Source: Tectiglobus sp963922535
GTDB taxonomy: Bacteria > Pseudomonadota > Alphaproteobacteria > Rhizobiales > Hyphomicrobiaceae
Reading direction: 5' to 3'
Assembly: GCA_963922535.1 (NCBI GenBank)
Contig: CAWUIN010000031.1
Span: forward strand, 1-29,286
DNA length: 29,286 nt
This document shows positions 6,586 through 15,514 of this stretch, in pieces; position 1 is the stretch's first letter, and each line of letters opens with the position of its first letter. A program made the translations under genes and the position numbers. The notes under the pieces are model-generated. The model had not been told where the DNA came from. It worked only from the letters and a program-made list of their open reading frames with translations, and ran no database searches.

Positions 6586-9500
6586 ATGACGACTAACTTG
6601 CGTACTCTGAGAAATACTCGTTCCAACATCCAGGGCGCTGAAGGACTTTATGATCCGCGTAATGAGCATGATTCCTGCGGCGTTGGGTTCATAGCAGATC
6701 TGAGTGCGAAAAAAACTCACAAGATTGTCAAAGACGGCCTGCAAATTCTGCTTAACCTGACCCACCGTGGAGCAGTAGGGGCTGATCCAATGGCTGGTGA
6801 TGGCGCTGGCATGCTCATTCAAATCCCCGATGCGTTTTTCCGCGCGGAAGTTGATTTCAAACTCCCGCAGCCTGGAGATTACGCTGTCGGTCAAGTTTTT
6901 ATGCCGCGCAACAGCCTGTTCAGGCGGCAATGCGAAGCCGAGTTTGAAAAGGCCTGCAAAAGCGTAGGGTTGGAGCTGCTTGGCTGGCGCGATGTGCCAA
7001 CTGACAACAGCTGTCTGTCCGAACCAACCCTGGCTGCTGAACCATTCCATCGGCAGATTTTCATTGGTCGCGGCGACAGCGTATACAGCAACAATTTCGC
7101 ACGCAAATTATACGTTCTGCGCAAAGTTGTCAGTAATGCTGTTTATACCAAATTCACCGATGTTGGTCTTTGCGACAGCGATAATGAATTTTACATCGTG
7201 TCGCTTTCAAGCAGAACCATTGTCTATAAGGGTATGTTCCTTTCGGATCAGCTCGGTGCCTATTACACAGACCTGTCTGACCCAAACCTGACGTCAGCCA
7301 TCGCGCTCGTTCACCAGAGGTTTTCAACCAACACTTTTCCATCATGGAAGCTGGCTCACCCTTATCGTATGGTTGCCCATAATGGTGAGATCAATACCTC
7401 GCGTGGTAATGTCAACTGGATGTTGGCACGGCAGGCTTCCGTGTCATCTGAGCTGTTTGGTGACGATCTGCAAAAGCTGTGGCCGATCTCTTATCCCGGC
7501 CAATCGGATACCGCGTGCTTCGATAATGCGCTTGAATTCCTGACAATGGGCGGCTACCCGCTCGCGCATGCGGCAATGATGCTGATCCCGGAAGCGTGGA
7601 CTGACAATCCCCTCATGGATGCCAATCGCCGCGCCTTTTACGAATACCACGCAGCCCTGATGGAACCGTGGGACGGTCCGGCCGCCGTTGCGTTTACCGA
7701 TGGTCGCCAGATCGGAGCAACGCTAGACCGCAATGGTCTCAGGCCGGCACGCTATTTCCGCACCAGGGATGGTTTGGTCGTCATGGCGTCCGAAGCCGGA
7801 GTTCTGCCGACACCGGAAGAAGAGATTGTTGAAAAGTGGCGCCTGCAACCTGGAAAAATGCTACTGATCGATCTCGATGAAGGCCGTATTATTTCTGACG
7901 ACGAATTGAAAACGGATCTGGCAGCAAAGCATCCTTATCAGAGTTGGCTTGACAGAACGCAGATCAAGGTCAGCGATCTGCCGCAGGCGCGGGTTCATGT
8001 CTCACAAAACAATGCGTCGCTGCTCGATCGTCAGCAGGCTTTCGGCTACACTCAGGAAAGCCTTAAGTTTATCATCGGGCCAATGGCTGGGACCGCTCAC
8101 GAGGCGATCGGCTCAATGGGGACTGATACGCCAATCTCCGTGTTGTCGCAAAAGCATAAGCTTTTGCATACCTATTTCAAGCAGAATTTTGCACAAGCGA
8201 CCAACCCACCGGTTGACCCTTTTCGCGAAAAGCTCGTTATGTCGCTTGTCTCTTTCATCGGACCCAGGCCAAACATCCTGGACCTAACCGGCTCATCCAA
8301 GCAGAAGCGGCTTGAGGTTGACCAGCCAATTTTGACGAACGATGAGCTTGAGCGCATTCGCCAGATTGGCGCCGTGCCGGATAATCAATTTCGTACACTG
8401 ACACTGGACATTACCTATCCAGCTACAGCTGGAGCGGACTGGATGGAAAGCGCTATCGACAGCGTCTGTCAGCAGGCAGTGAAGGCGGTTGTCAAAGGTT
8501 ACAACATCATCGTTCTGTCAGACCGCTGGGTCGGCCCCGACCGTATTCCGATTCCATCCTTGCTGGCCACTTCGGCTGTGCATCATCACTTGATTGATAA
8601 AGGGCTGCGGACGTCGGTTGGTCTTGTGGTTGAAACGGGCGAAGCACACGAGGTGCAGCAATTCTGCACGCTGGCAGGCTATGGTGCTGAGGCAGTCAAT
8701 CCGTATCTCGCCTTTGAGACGATTGGCGATCTGCTGCCTGAACTGGGCGACCTGAATGAAGAGGAAGCCATCCAGCGCTACATCAGCTCGATTAAAGAAG
8801 GTATGCTCAAGGTGATGTCCAAGATGGGCATATCAACCTACCAATCCTATTGCGGGGCGCAGATCTTTGATGCCGTGGGTTTGCATGAAGACTTTATCGC
8901 CAGGTATTTTTCCGGCACCCATACGCAGGTGAGCGGTATCGGTCTTACAGAAATCTCGCAGGAGACGGCGGAGCGCCATCGCCAGGCCTTCGGGGACATC
9001 CCCCATCTTGAAAATGCGCTGGATGTCGGCGGCGACTACGCCGTGCGCGTGCGCGGTGAGATGCACAGCTGGACTGCGCCAGTCGTTGCGGATTTGCAGC
9101 ATGCCGTGCGCGGCAATCTGCCGGATAAATATCGCGAATATGCCGCCCGGATCAATGAGCAGTCCGAACGTTTTATGACGATCCGCAGCATGTTCCGCAT
9201 CAAGTCTGCGCAAGAGCTTGGCCGTAAGCCTGTCGCATTGGATGAGGTTGAGCCAGCCGCTGAAATTGTCAAGCGCTTTGCAACCGGCGCGATGTCACTT
9301 GGCTCCATTTCCTATGAGGCGCATACAACACTGGCGATTGCGATGAACCGCATTGGCGGCAAGTCCAATACCGGTGAAGGCGGTGAGGATCCGGCTCGTT
9401 TCAAGCCATTGGACAACGGCGATTCTATGCGCTCGGCGGTGAAGCAGGTCGCCTCCGGCCGTTTTGGCGTGACCACTGAATATCTCGTCAACTCTGAAAT

Positions 9501-11397
9501 GATGCAGATCAAATTGGCGCAAGGCGCAAAGCCGGGCGAAGGCGGTCAGCTGCCGGGCCACAAGGTTGACAAAGCCATCGCAAAACTACGTCATTCGACG
9601 CCAGGGGTTGGCCTTATTTCGCCGCCTCCGCATCATGATATTTATTCCATCGAGGATGTGGCGCAGCTTGTTTACGACCTGAAAAACGTCAATCCGGAAG
9701 GTAAGGTTTCAGTCAAACTGGTCTCGGAGGTCGGCGTTGGTACCGTTGCAACAGGTATCGCGAAGACACGGGCAGACCATGTGACGATCTCCGGGTTTGA
9801 AGGTGGAACGGGTGCTGCTCCGTTAACGTCGATCAAGCATGCCGGATCACCATGGGAAATCGGTCTTGCCGAAGCGCATCAGACATTGGTTCTGAACAAG
9901 CTGCGCGGTCGCATTTGCGTTCAGGTCGACGGCGGCTTGAGAACCGGCCGCGATGTGGTGGTTGGCGCTCTGCTTGGGGCTGATGAGTTTGGCTTTTCAA
10001 CGGCACCGCTGATTGCCACCGGTTGCCTAATGATGCGTAAGTGTCATCTTAATACATGCCCTGTCGGCATTGCCACGCAGGACAAAAGATTGCGCGCCAA
10101 ATTCAATGGCAAGCCGGAGCATGTCGTCAATTACTTTTTCTTCGTCGCCGAGGAGGTGCGGGAAATCATGGCGGCGTTGGGCTTTAAGACATTCAATGAA
10201 ATGATTGGCCAGTCGCAGGCGCTCGACAAAGAGCGCGCGGTTGCCCATTGGAAGATCAATGGGCTGGATTTCAAAAATCTTTTTCACAAACCCAAGGTTG
10301 GCAAGGATGTTGCCATATATCATTGTGAACGCCAGAACCACGGCCTTGAAAAAATTCTTGACGTCGAGCTGATCAAGCTTGCTAGGCCAGCACTCGAAGA
10401 TAGAAGACCGGTCAAGCATGAAATGGCGATCGGGAACGCGAACCGGTCCACTGGCGCGATGCTTTCGGGCCGGATTGCCGGGCAATATGGCCATCAGGGC
10501 TTGCCGGAGGACACGATCTGGTTGACCTTCAAAGGGGTGGCCGGTCAAAGTTTTGGTGCGTGGTGCGTACACGGTGTAACCCTGGATCTCGTCGGCGAAG
10601 GCAATGATTACGTTGGCAAGGGCTTGTCCGGTGGTAAACTGATCGTTCGGCCGGATGAAAAATCTGGCATTGTTCCGGAGAAGAGCATTATCGTTGGTAA
10701 TACGGTGCTTTATGGCGCTATCGCTGGTGAATGCTATTTCCGTGGTATTGCAGGCGAGCGTTTTGGTGTGCGCAACTCGGGCGCAACTGCCGTGATCGAA
10801 GGGATTGGCGATCATGGGTGTGAGTACATGACCGGCGGGATCGTTGTTGTGTTAGGGCCGACCGGGCGCAATTTTGCGGCCGGTATGTCCGGCGGTATCG
10901 CGTACGTCCTTGATGAGGAAGGTAATTTCCCACTGCGCTGTAATCTGGAAATGGTTACTCTGGAACCGGTCGAGGCGACGGAAAAAGTCATGAGCAGGCT
11001 TGCTAACCAGGGTGGTGACTTGCAGGATCACGGCCTTGCCGATGTCCTGTTGGACATGATGAGCCACGACGCTGAACGATTGCACCTGCTGTTAGAGAAG
11101 CACGCACGCTATACGGGTTCAGCGCGTGCACAGGAAATTCTGGCGAACTGGAGCGATTATCTGCCGAAATTCATGAAAGTTATGCCGGTCGAATACCGTC
11201 GTGTTTTAGAGGCAGAGCGAGAAAGTAGCTGTCTGGATACGGAAGTCGATATTATCAACTTCAACTCGATTAAGACAGACGCGACGGACGACACACTTCA
11301 AAGTACGGCACGAAATACGGCGCAAAAGAAGACAAGCCAGCGTGTATCAAGATCACCAGGATCTGCGCGCGGTATGACAAAGCAAAAAAACTCTTGA
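6586..11397 (+). CDS. gltB: Glutamate synthase (NADPH) large subunit
   Basis: A 1603-residue GOGAT alpha subunit. It hydrolyses glutamine and passes ammonia through a tunnel to 2-oxoglutarate, giving glutamate with electrons from GltD. Order: a 30-residue propeptide; catalytic Cys31 (HDSCGVGF) of the type II glutaminase domain; central domain from about residue 480; FMN-binding synthase domain (GGKSNTGEGGEDP, GVGLISPPPHHDIYSIEDVAQL, GGTGAAP); the [3Fe-4S] cysteines C1147, C1153 and C1158 in GCLMMRKCHLNTCPVG; and a C-terminal GXG beta-helix (GRIAGQYG, VVLGPTGRNFAAGMSGG). After the usual end near MPVEYRR (1533) there is an extra tail of about 59 polar residues, Ser/Thr/Lys-rich, not typical of the family. 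It forms an operon with gltD, 51 bases downstream. GGGATGGGG lies ahead of the ATG as a weak ribosome site. Confidence 0.97.
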   Translation: MTTNLRTLRNTRSNIQGAEGLYDPRNEHDSCGVGFIADLSAKKTHKIVKDGLQILLNLTHRGAVGADPMAGDGAGMLIQIPDAFFRAEVDFKLPQPGDYAVGQVFMPRNSLFRRQCEAEFEKACKSVGLELLGWRDVPTDNSCLSEPTLAAEPFHRQIFIGRGDSVYSNNFARKLYVLRKVVSNAVYTKFTDVGLCDSDNEFYIVSLSSRTIVYKGMFLSDQLGAYYTDLSDPNLTSAIALVHQRFSTNTFPSWKLAHPYRMVAHNGEINTSRGNVNWMLARQASVSSELFGDDLQKLWPISYPGQSDTACFDNALEFLTMGGYPLAHAAMMLIPEAWTDNPLMDANRRAFYEYHAALMEPWDGPAAVAFTDGRQIGATLDRNGLRPARYFRTRDGLVVMASEAGVLPTPEEEIVEKWRLQPGKMLLIDLDEGRIISDDELKTDLAAKHPYQSWLDRTQIKVSDLPQARVHVSQNNASLLDRQQAFGYTQESLKFIIGPMAGTAHEAIGSMGTDTPISVLSQKHKLLHTYFKQNFAQATNPPVDPFREKLVMSLVSFIGPRPNILDLTGSSKQKRLEVDQPILTNDELERIRQIGAVPDNQFRTLTLDITYPATAGADWMESAIDSVCQQAVKAVVKGYNIIVLSDRWVGPDRIPIPSLLATSAVHHHLIDKGLRTSVGLVVETGEAHEVQQFCTLAGYGAEAVNPYLAFETIGDLLPELGDLNEEEAIQRYISSIKEGMLKVMSKMGISTYQSYCGAQIFDAVGLHEDFIARYFSGTHTQVSGIGLTEISQETAERHRQAFGDIPHLENALDVGGDYAVRVRGEMHSWTAPVVADLQHAVRGNLPDKYREYAARINEQSERFMTIRSMFRIKSAQELGRKPVALDEVEPAAEIVKRFATGAMSLGSISYEAHTTLAIAMNRIGGKSNTGEGGEDPARFKPLDNGDSMRSAVKQVASGRFGVTTEYLVNSEMMQIKLAQGAKPGEGGQLPGHKVDKAIAKLRHSTPGVGLISPPPHHDIYSIEDVAQLVYDLKNVNPEGKVSVKLVSEVGVGTVATGIAKTRADHVTISGFEGGTGAAPLTSIKHAGSPWEIGLAEAHQTLVLNKLRGRICVQVDGGLRTGRDVVVGALLGADEFGFSTAPLIATGCLMMRKCHLNTCPVGIATQDKRLRAKFNGKPEHVVNYFFFVAEEVREIMAALGFKTFNEMIGQSQALDKERAVAHWKINGLDFKNLFHKPKVGKDVAIYHCERQNHGLEKILDVELIKLARPALEDRRPVKHEMAIGNANRSTGAMLSGRIAGQYGHQGLPEDTIWLTFKGVAGQSFGAWCVHGVTLDLVGEGNDYVGKGLSGGKLIVRPDEKSGIVPEKSIIVGNTVLYGAIAGECYFRGIAGERFGVRNSGATAVIEGIGDHGCEYMTGGIVVVLGPTGRNFAAGMSGGIAYVLDEEGNFPLRCNLEMVTLEPVEATEKVMSRLANQGGDLQDHGLADVLLDMMSHDAERLHLLLEKHARYTGSARAQEILANWSDYLPKFMKVMPVEYRRVLEAERESSCLDTEVDIINFNSIKTDATDDTLQSTARNTAQKKTSQRVSRSPGSARGMTKQKNS

Positions 11398-11448
11398 GAT
11401 GTTCTTTGCGGTCGTAATTGGTATGCAACACCTGTACGGGAAATTGAC

Positions 11449-12882
11449 ATGGGCAAAGTGACTGGCTTTCTGGAGATCGAGCGTGCTGACCGCGCGTACC
11501 GTCCAGTGTCAAAGCGCCTCAAAAACTGGAACGAATTTGTCGTTCCCCTGGGCGATAAGGCAACACGGTCTCAGGCGGCGCGCTGTATGGATTGCGGCAT
11601 TCCTTTCTGCCACACCGGCTGTCCGGTGAATAATCAAATTCCGGACTGGAACGATCTGGTCTACAACGGCGATTGGCAAGCTGCTGCTGAGAATTTGCAT
11701 TCAACCAACAATTTTCCTGAGGTTACCGGCAGGATTTGCCCGGCACCGTGCGAGGCGGCGTGCACGTTGTATCTCGACGATGCGCCGGTCTCTATCAAAA
11801 CCATAGAATGCGAAATTGCCGACCGGGCATGGCGGGAAAAATGGATTGAGCCACAGCCGGCCGCGTTTAAGACTGGGAAAAAAGTGGCCGTGATCGGTTC
11901 CGGGCCTGCCGGCATGGCGGCTGCGCAGCAATTGGCTCGCGCCGGGCATGACGTGCATGTGTTTGAAAAAAATCCCCGCCCTGGCGGTCTGATGGTTTAC
12001 GGCATACCTGATTTCAAACTGGAAAAAGATGTCATTGCCCGCCGTGTCGAGCAGATGGAAGCCGAAGGCGTAAAATTTCATTGCAATGTTCATGTCGGCG
12101 TCGACAAACCGATCGAGGAGATCGAAAAGGCCCACGATGCCGTTATTCTGGCCGGCGGCTCGGAGAAGCCACGTGATCTGCCGGTTCCTGGAAGGGAACT
12201 GGCCGGCATTCACTTTGCCATGGATTTTCTGACGCAGCAGAATCGCCGCGTTGCAAAAGAGCAGCTCAGTGAAAAACGCACGAGCGAAATAGCTGAGGGA
12301 TATCACGTCGTTGTCATTGGTGGCGGCGACACAGGCTCTGACTGTATCGGGACCTCGTTTCGCCAGGGCGCCCAAAAAGTCACCCAGATCGAGATCATGC
12401 CGGCGCCGCCTGAGAAGGAGAACGTTGCGCTGAGCTGGCCGCACTGGCCAATGAAAATGCGCACATCGTCTTCACAGGCTGAAGGCGCAGAACGCGATTT
12501 TGCCGTGATGACCAAACGGTTTGAGGGCGATGAGAACGGCCGGGTCGCCAGTCTCGTCTGCTGTCGGGGCGCACTTAAAGATGGCAAGCTGGTAGAGGTC
12601 GAAGGGAGTGAATTCGAGATCAAGGCCGATCTGGTGCTGCTGGCGATGGGCTTTACCAATCCTGTGCAGGAGGGCATGCTGGCCGATCTCGGAGTGGAAC
12701 TCGACGGCCGCGGCAACGTTCTGGCCAACGACAGTGATTATCAGACCTCAAAGCGGCGCATTTTTGTGGCAGGCGATATGCGACGCGGTCAGTCGCTGGT
12801 CGTTTGGGCAATTCGCGAGGGACGGCAGGTGGCACATGCCGTTGACAAGGCCCTGATGGGACACACAGATCTGCCGCGCTAG
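11449..12882 (+). CDS. gltD: Glutamate synthase (NADPH) small subunit
   Basis: A 477-residue GOGAT beta subunit, a flavoprotein that carries electrons from NADPH via FAD and two [4Fe-4S] clusters to GltB. The N-terminal cluster cysteines are C46, C49, C54, C58 (RCMDCGIPFCHTGCP) and C97, C101, C105 (ICPAPCEAAC). The FAD dinucleotide fold begins at VAVIGSGPAG (147-155). The NAD(P)H fold has VVVIGGGDTGSDC (287-298), and the C-terminal FAD contact is RRIFVAGDMRRGQSLVVWAIREGR. Length and motifs are complete. It lies 51 bases behind gltB on the same strand, so the two are almost certainly cotranscribed. The downstream neighbour is convergent. Confidence 0.97.
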   Translation: MGKVTGFLEIERADRAYRPVSKRLKNWNEFVVPLGDKATRSQAARCMDCGIPFCHTGCPVNNQIPDWNDLVYNGDWQAAAENLHSTNNFPEVTGRICPAPCEAACTLYLDDAPVSIKTIECEIADRAWREKWIEPQPAAFKTGKKVAVIGSGPAGMAAAQQLARAGHDVHVFEKNPRPGGLMVYGIPDFKLEKDVIARRVEQMEAEGVKFHCNVHVGVDKPIEEIEKAHDAVILAGGSEKPRDLPVPGRELAGIHFAMDFLTQQNRRVAKEQLSEKRTSEIAEGYHVVVIGGGDTGSDCIGTSFRQGAQKVTQIEIMPAPPEKENVALSWPHWPMKMRTSSSQAEGAERDFAVMTKRFEGDENGRVASLVCCRGALKDGKLVEVEGSEFEIKADLVLLAMGFTNPVQEGMLADLGVELDGRGNVLANDSDYQTSKRRIFVAGDMRRGQSLVVWAIREGRQVAHAVDKALMGHTDLPR

Positions 12883-12948
12883 TGGCTGCATCTCGAACGC
12901 TAAGATTAATTCACAGCGCGCGATATGATGCGGCAGCCGGCACAGGAC

Positions 12949-13533
12949 TTACTCCCGGTTCTGTCCTGGCACCCAGAGGATGTCGTTGCGGCCGTTATCG
13001 TTGGCGCAGCGGGCTGCGACAAACAGGAAATCGGAAAGCCGGTTGATGTATTTCACAACGTCGGTCGAGACAGGTTCGTCCGGCTGCGATGACAGATGGG
13101 TGATAATGCGCTCCGCACGGCGGCAAACGGTCCGTGCCTGATGCAGGAACGCAGCGGCCATCGTGCCGCCAGGCAGAATAAAGGACTTGAGAGGATCCAT
13201 ATCGCCGTTTAGCCGGTCGATATCCTGTTCCAGTCGTTCGACCTGGGCGGGCGTGATACGCAGAGGTTCGTAGGCAGCAGCTTCACCACGGTCGGGCAGG
13301 CAAAGGTCGGCGCCGGCATCGAACAAATCATTTTGAATGCGGCGTAACATTGAGACCAGCTTTTCATCCTGATCCTGCAAAGCAACGATTGCGATCCCAA
13401 TAACCGAATTTGTTTCATCCACCGTACCGTAGGCGGTCACGCGCAGATCAGCTTTCGAGACGCGTTCGCCTGAGCCAAGAGCAGTGGTGCCGTCGTCACC
13501 CGTGCGGGTGTATATCTTGTTAAGCACAACCAT
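12949..13533 (-). CDS. Cob(I)alamin adenosyltransferase, PduO type
   Basis: A 194-residue PduO-type ATP:cob(I)alamin adenosyltransferase, which transfers the adenosyl group of ATP to cobalt(I) to give adenosylcobalamin. The N-terminal ATP-binding segment is IYTRTGDDGTTALGSGERVSKADLRV, followed by AYGTVDETNSVIG. The C-terminal helices hold the conserved RRAERIITHL and YINRLSDFLFVAARCAN. Relatives are trimeric cytoplasmic enzymes. Some databases label it cobO or yvqK; because CobO proper is a different family I leave the symbol empty. The gene follows the twin-TM protein with a 2-base gap, so the two form one operon on the minus strand, converging on gltD. Confidence 0.93.
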   Translation of the reverse strand: MVVLNKIYTRTGDDGTTALGSGERVSKADLRVTAYGTVDETNSVIGIAIVALQDQDEKLVSMLRRIQNDLFDAGADLCLPDRGEAAAYEPLRITPAQVERLEQDIDRLNGDMDPLKSFILPGGTMAAAFLHQARTVCRRAERIITHLSSQPDEPVSTDVVKYINRLSDFLFVAARCANDNGRNDILWVPGQNRE

Positions 13534-13535
13534 AA

Positions 13536-13724
13536 TTAGCCTCGTAAATAGAATGCAGCCATGATTATGATAATGGCAATAAACTGCAGGCCAACCCGCC
13601 AGCGCATCAATTGCTGGGATAGGTTGGCGCTTTTACCGCGCATCATGGTCCAAAGTCCTGCAACGAGAACGCAAAGAACCGCCATGACTGTGATAGTAAA
13701 GCCATAATTGAGAAGCTGAGGCAT
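13536..13724 (-). CDS. Twin-transmembrane small protein (HIG1-like)
   Basis: A 62-residue membrane protein with two predicted helices, about residues 8-27 (TITVMAVLCVLVAGLWTM) and 45-60 (VGLQFIAIIIIMAAFYL), joined by a basic loop (RGKSANLSQQLMRWR). This is the plan of the HIG1-domain twin-TM proteins regularly found in Rhizobiales beside the PduO-type adenosyltransferase. Mitochondrial HIG1 proteins associate with respiratory complexes; a similar role here is only an inference. It is first in the operon. Confidence 0.85.
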   Translation of the reverse strand: MPQLLNYGFTITVMAVLCVLVAGLWTMMRGKSANLSQQLMRWRVGLQFIAIIIIMAAFYLRG

Positions 13725-14020
13725 TATGTTTATCCTGCAAGTTTTTCACATGGCGTTCCGCCAGCCCAAAATTGTCGTATGTCTCATTTACGTCTGAGTC
13801 TAACATTACGTGCAAATCATTGTGTGGATCATAGAGGGGTGCACCATTAAAGTCTTAATCATCTTGTAGTATGATCTTGTAAAATGACAACCAGGGCTTG
13901 TTAACGTTCAGTAATCAGTACGAGTTTATGGTGTCGAGACGGACTGATTTCATCTACCGTCTCTTATCGGGAACGCGATAGCTGACAGCCCCTGAGATTG
14001 AATAGACCGGATAGTAAAAG
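13725..14020. other. Divergent intergenic region, twin-TM protein / M23 protein
   Basis: 296 bases between divergent genes. Repeated CTTGTA words (CTTGTAGTATGATCTTGTAAAATG near 13863-13886) could include a TAAAAT -10, but no well-placed -35 is seen. No ORF or RNA gene is recognised. Confidence 0.3.
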
Positions 14021-15514
14021 TTGGCAAATATCATACCTCCACATATTGAACTTCATGCGGGCTTGCCATGCTCTTCTCCAGCCAGGCAAAAAGCTCCGGC
14101 ACCAGTTCGAAAACGGGGTTATTTTATCGGCAGACCTGCAACCCGCTTGACGGTTCAGTTTACGATTGTTTGCTTTATGTCTGTTTTTTGTGGCGCTCAA
14201 GCGCAGCAGGGCGATGTTGATGGATCATCGCTGGCCGATCGTCTGGAGCAGCAGCAATCGGAGCTGGAGAGCAGCAGGCGGCGTGAAGACACCCTCAAAG
14301 CGCAAATGCAGCGCCAGGAGGGAGAGCTTGCTCAGTTAAACAAACAGTTGATCGAGACTGGTCAGGCAGTCCAGAATACTGAAGAACGCTTAACAGGGCT
14401 TGAAGAAAAGTTACGCAAACTCGATAGCCAGGAAAAAGAAATCCGCAAGCGTCTTTCCATCGAAAATAAGTCAATCTATAAGCTTCTGGCCGCAGCGCAG
14501 AGAATGGGGCGTAATCCGCCGCCGGTCATTGTCACAAGCCGCTCCGATGCGCTGTTGATGGTGCGCAGTGGCATGCAGCTGCGTTATCTTTTCCCGAAAT
14601 TTCAGGGTGAGATTTCTGAGTTGCAGAAAGAGCTTTCCACGCTCGTAGCGGTTGTCGAAGAAACAGAGAAAGCCAAGCAGACGACGCAGCGGGAAGACCG
14701 CCGGTTGAGGAGTGAGCAAACACGCCTTGCGGCGCTGATCGAAACCAAACGCTCGACGTTTCTCAATAACCGTGAAGACCTGTTGAAAGTGCGTGAAGCC
14801 GTGCAACGTACAGCACGCACAATTGATACGCTCAGTCAGCGTATTGCTAAAAACGATAAGGTGGTTTCTGAAATTACAAAGCTTGGCTCTTATGAAGACA
14901 AAAGAGCGCGTTCTGGCGAGGCTGATCAGAAACCACCAGCGGATGAGCCGTCAAGAACTAATGGAAAGCCGCCGCAGAAGGTTGCGGATGCAGCCGAAAA
15001 CCAGACGAAGTCTACTACGACGGTCAGCTTGATGCCAAGCGGCTCTGGTCAAGCTGCTAATCCGGGCAGGCTGGAACCGGCTATTCCATTTCATCTTGCA
15101 AAAGGCCGGCTTCCGCTGCCTGCACGTGGGGAAAGCGTTATTAAATTTGATGCCCCCACACCACGTGGCGGGCGCTCGAAAGGGATCGTAATCAAAACAC
15201 GCCATGGTGCCTCGATCACCTCTCCATGCGATGGTTGGGTGGTTTATGCCGGGGCCTTCCGGAGTTATGGTCAACTTCTGATTATAAATGCAGGCGGCGG
15301 TTACCATGTCCTGCTTGCCAATCTGTCTCGGCTGGATGTTCAGTTGGGGCAATTCATTCTGGCTGCTGAGCCTGTTGGCTCCATGGCTGGGATTGATCAG
15401 GGCAGAACGCGGCCCAGCGATCCGGTCCTTTACGTTGAATTTCGTAAAAACGGTAAACCAATTGATCCTAATCCATGGTGGGTGAAGGATGACAAAAATA
15501 GGATGCAAAGCTAA
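14021..15514 (+). CDS. EnvC-like murein hydrolase activator (degenerate LytM/M23)
   Basis: Up to 497 residues. A basic stretch (RKRGYF) followed by LTVQFTIVCFMSVFCGAQAQ looks like a signal peptide ending near residue 62, so the protein acts in the periplasm. A long coiled coil follows (about 70-290, rich in Glu, Gln, Arg, Lys), then a Pro/Ser-rich linker and a C-terminal LytM domain from about 370 (ITSPCDGWVVYAGAFRSYGQLLIINAGGGYHVLLANL ... LYVEFRKNGKPIDPNPWW is the family layout). The HxxxD and HxH zinc ligands of active M23 peptidases are missing (VEFR replaces HxH), as in EnvC, which activates amidases rather than cutting murein. TTG 14021 is the longest start; TTG 14063 is an alternative, and no strong ribosome site decides between them. 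Its stop overlaps the ctpA start. Confidence 0.88.
   Translation: MANIIPPHIELHAGLPCSSPARQKAPAPVRKRGYFIGRPATRLTVQFTIVCFMSVFCGAQAQQGDVDGSSLADRLEQQQSELESSRRREDTLKAQMQRQEGELAQLNKQLIETGQAVQNTEERLTGLEEKLRKLDSQEKEIRKRLSIENKSIYKLLAAAQRMGRNPPPVIVTSRSDALLMVRSGMQLRYLFPKFQGEISELQKELSTLVAVVEETEKAKQTTQREDRRLRSEQTRLAALIETKRSTFLNNREDLLKVREAVQRTARTIDTLSQRIAKNDKVVSEITKLGSYEDKRARSGEADQKPPADEPSRTNGKPPQKVADAAENQTKSTTTVSLMPSGSGQAANPGRLEPAIPFHLAKGRLPLPARGESVIKFDAPTPRGGRSKGIVIKTRHGASITSPCDGWVVYAGAFRSYGQLLIINAGGGYHVLLANLSRLDVQLGQFILAAEPVGSMAGIDQGRTRPSDPVLYVEFRKNGKPIDPNPWWVKDDKNRMQS

Noticed and set aside
10027..10815. 262-aa minus-strand ORF inside gltB
   Set aside because: Antisense shadow of the conserved GltB coding frame; no ribosome site or family match.
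11701..12444. 247-aa minus-strand ORF inside gltD
   Set aside because: Antisense to a fully conserved gene; composition explained by the gltD codons.
15180..15514. Active M23 metallopeptidase
   Set aside because: The HxxxD and HxH zinc ligands are absent, so an EnvC-like activator role is preferred.
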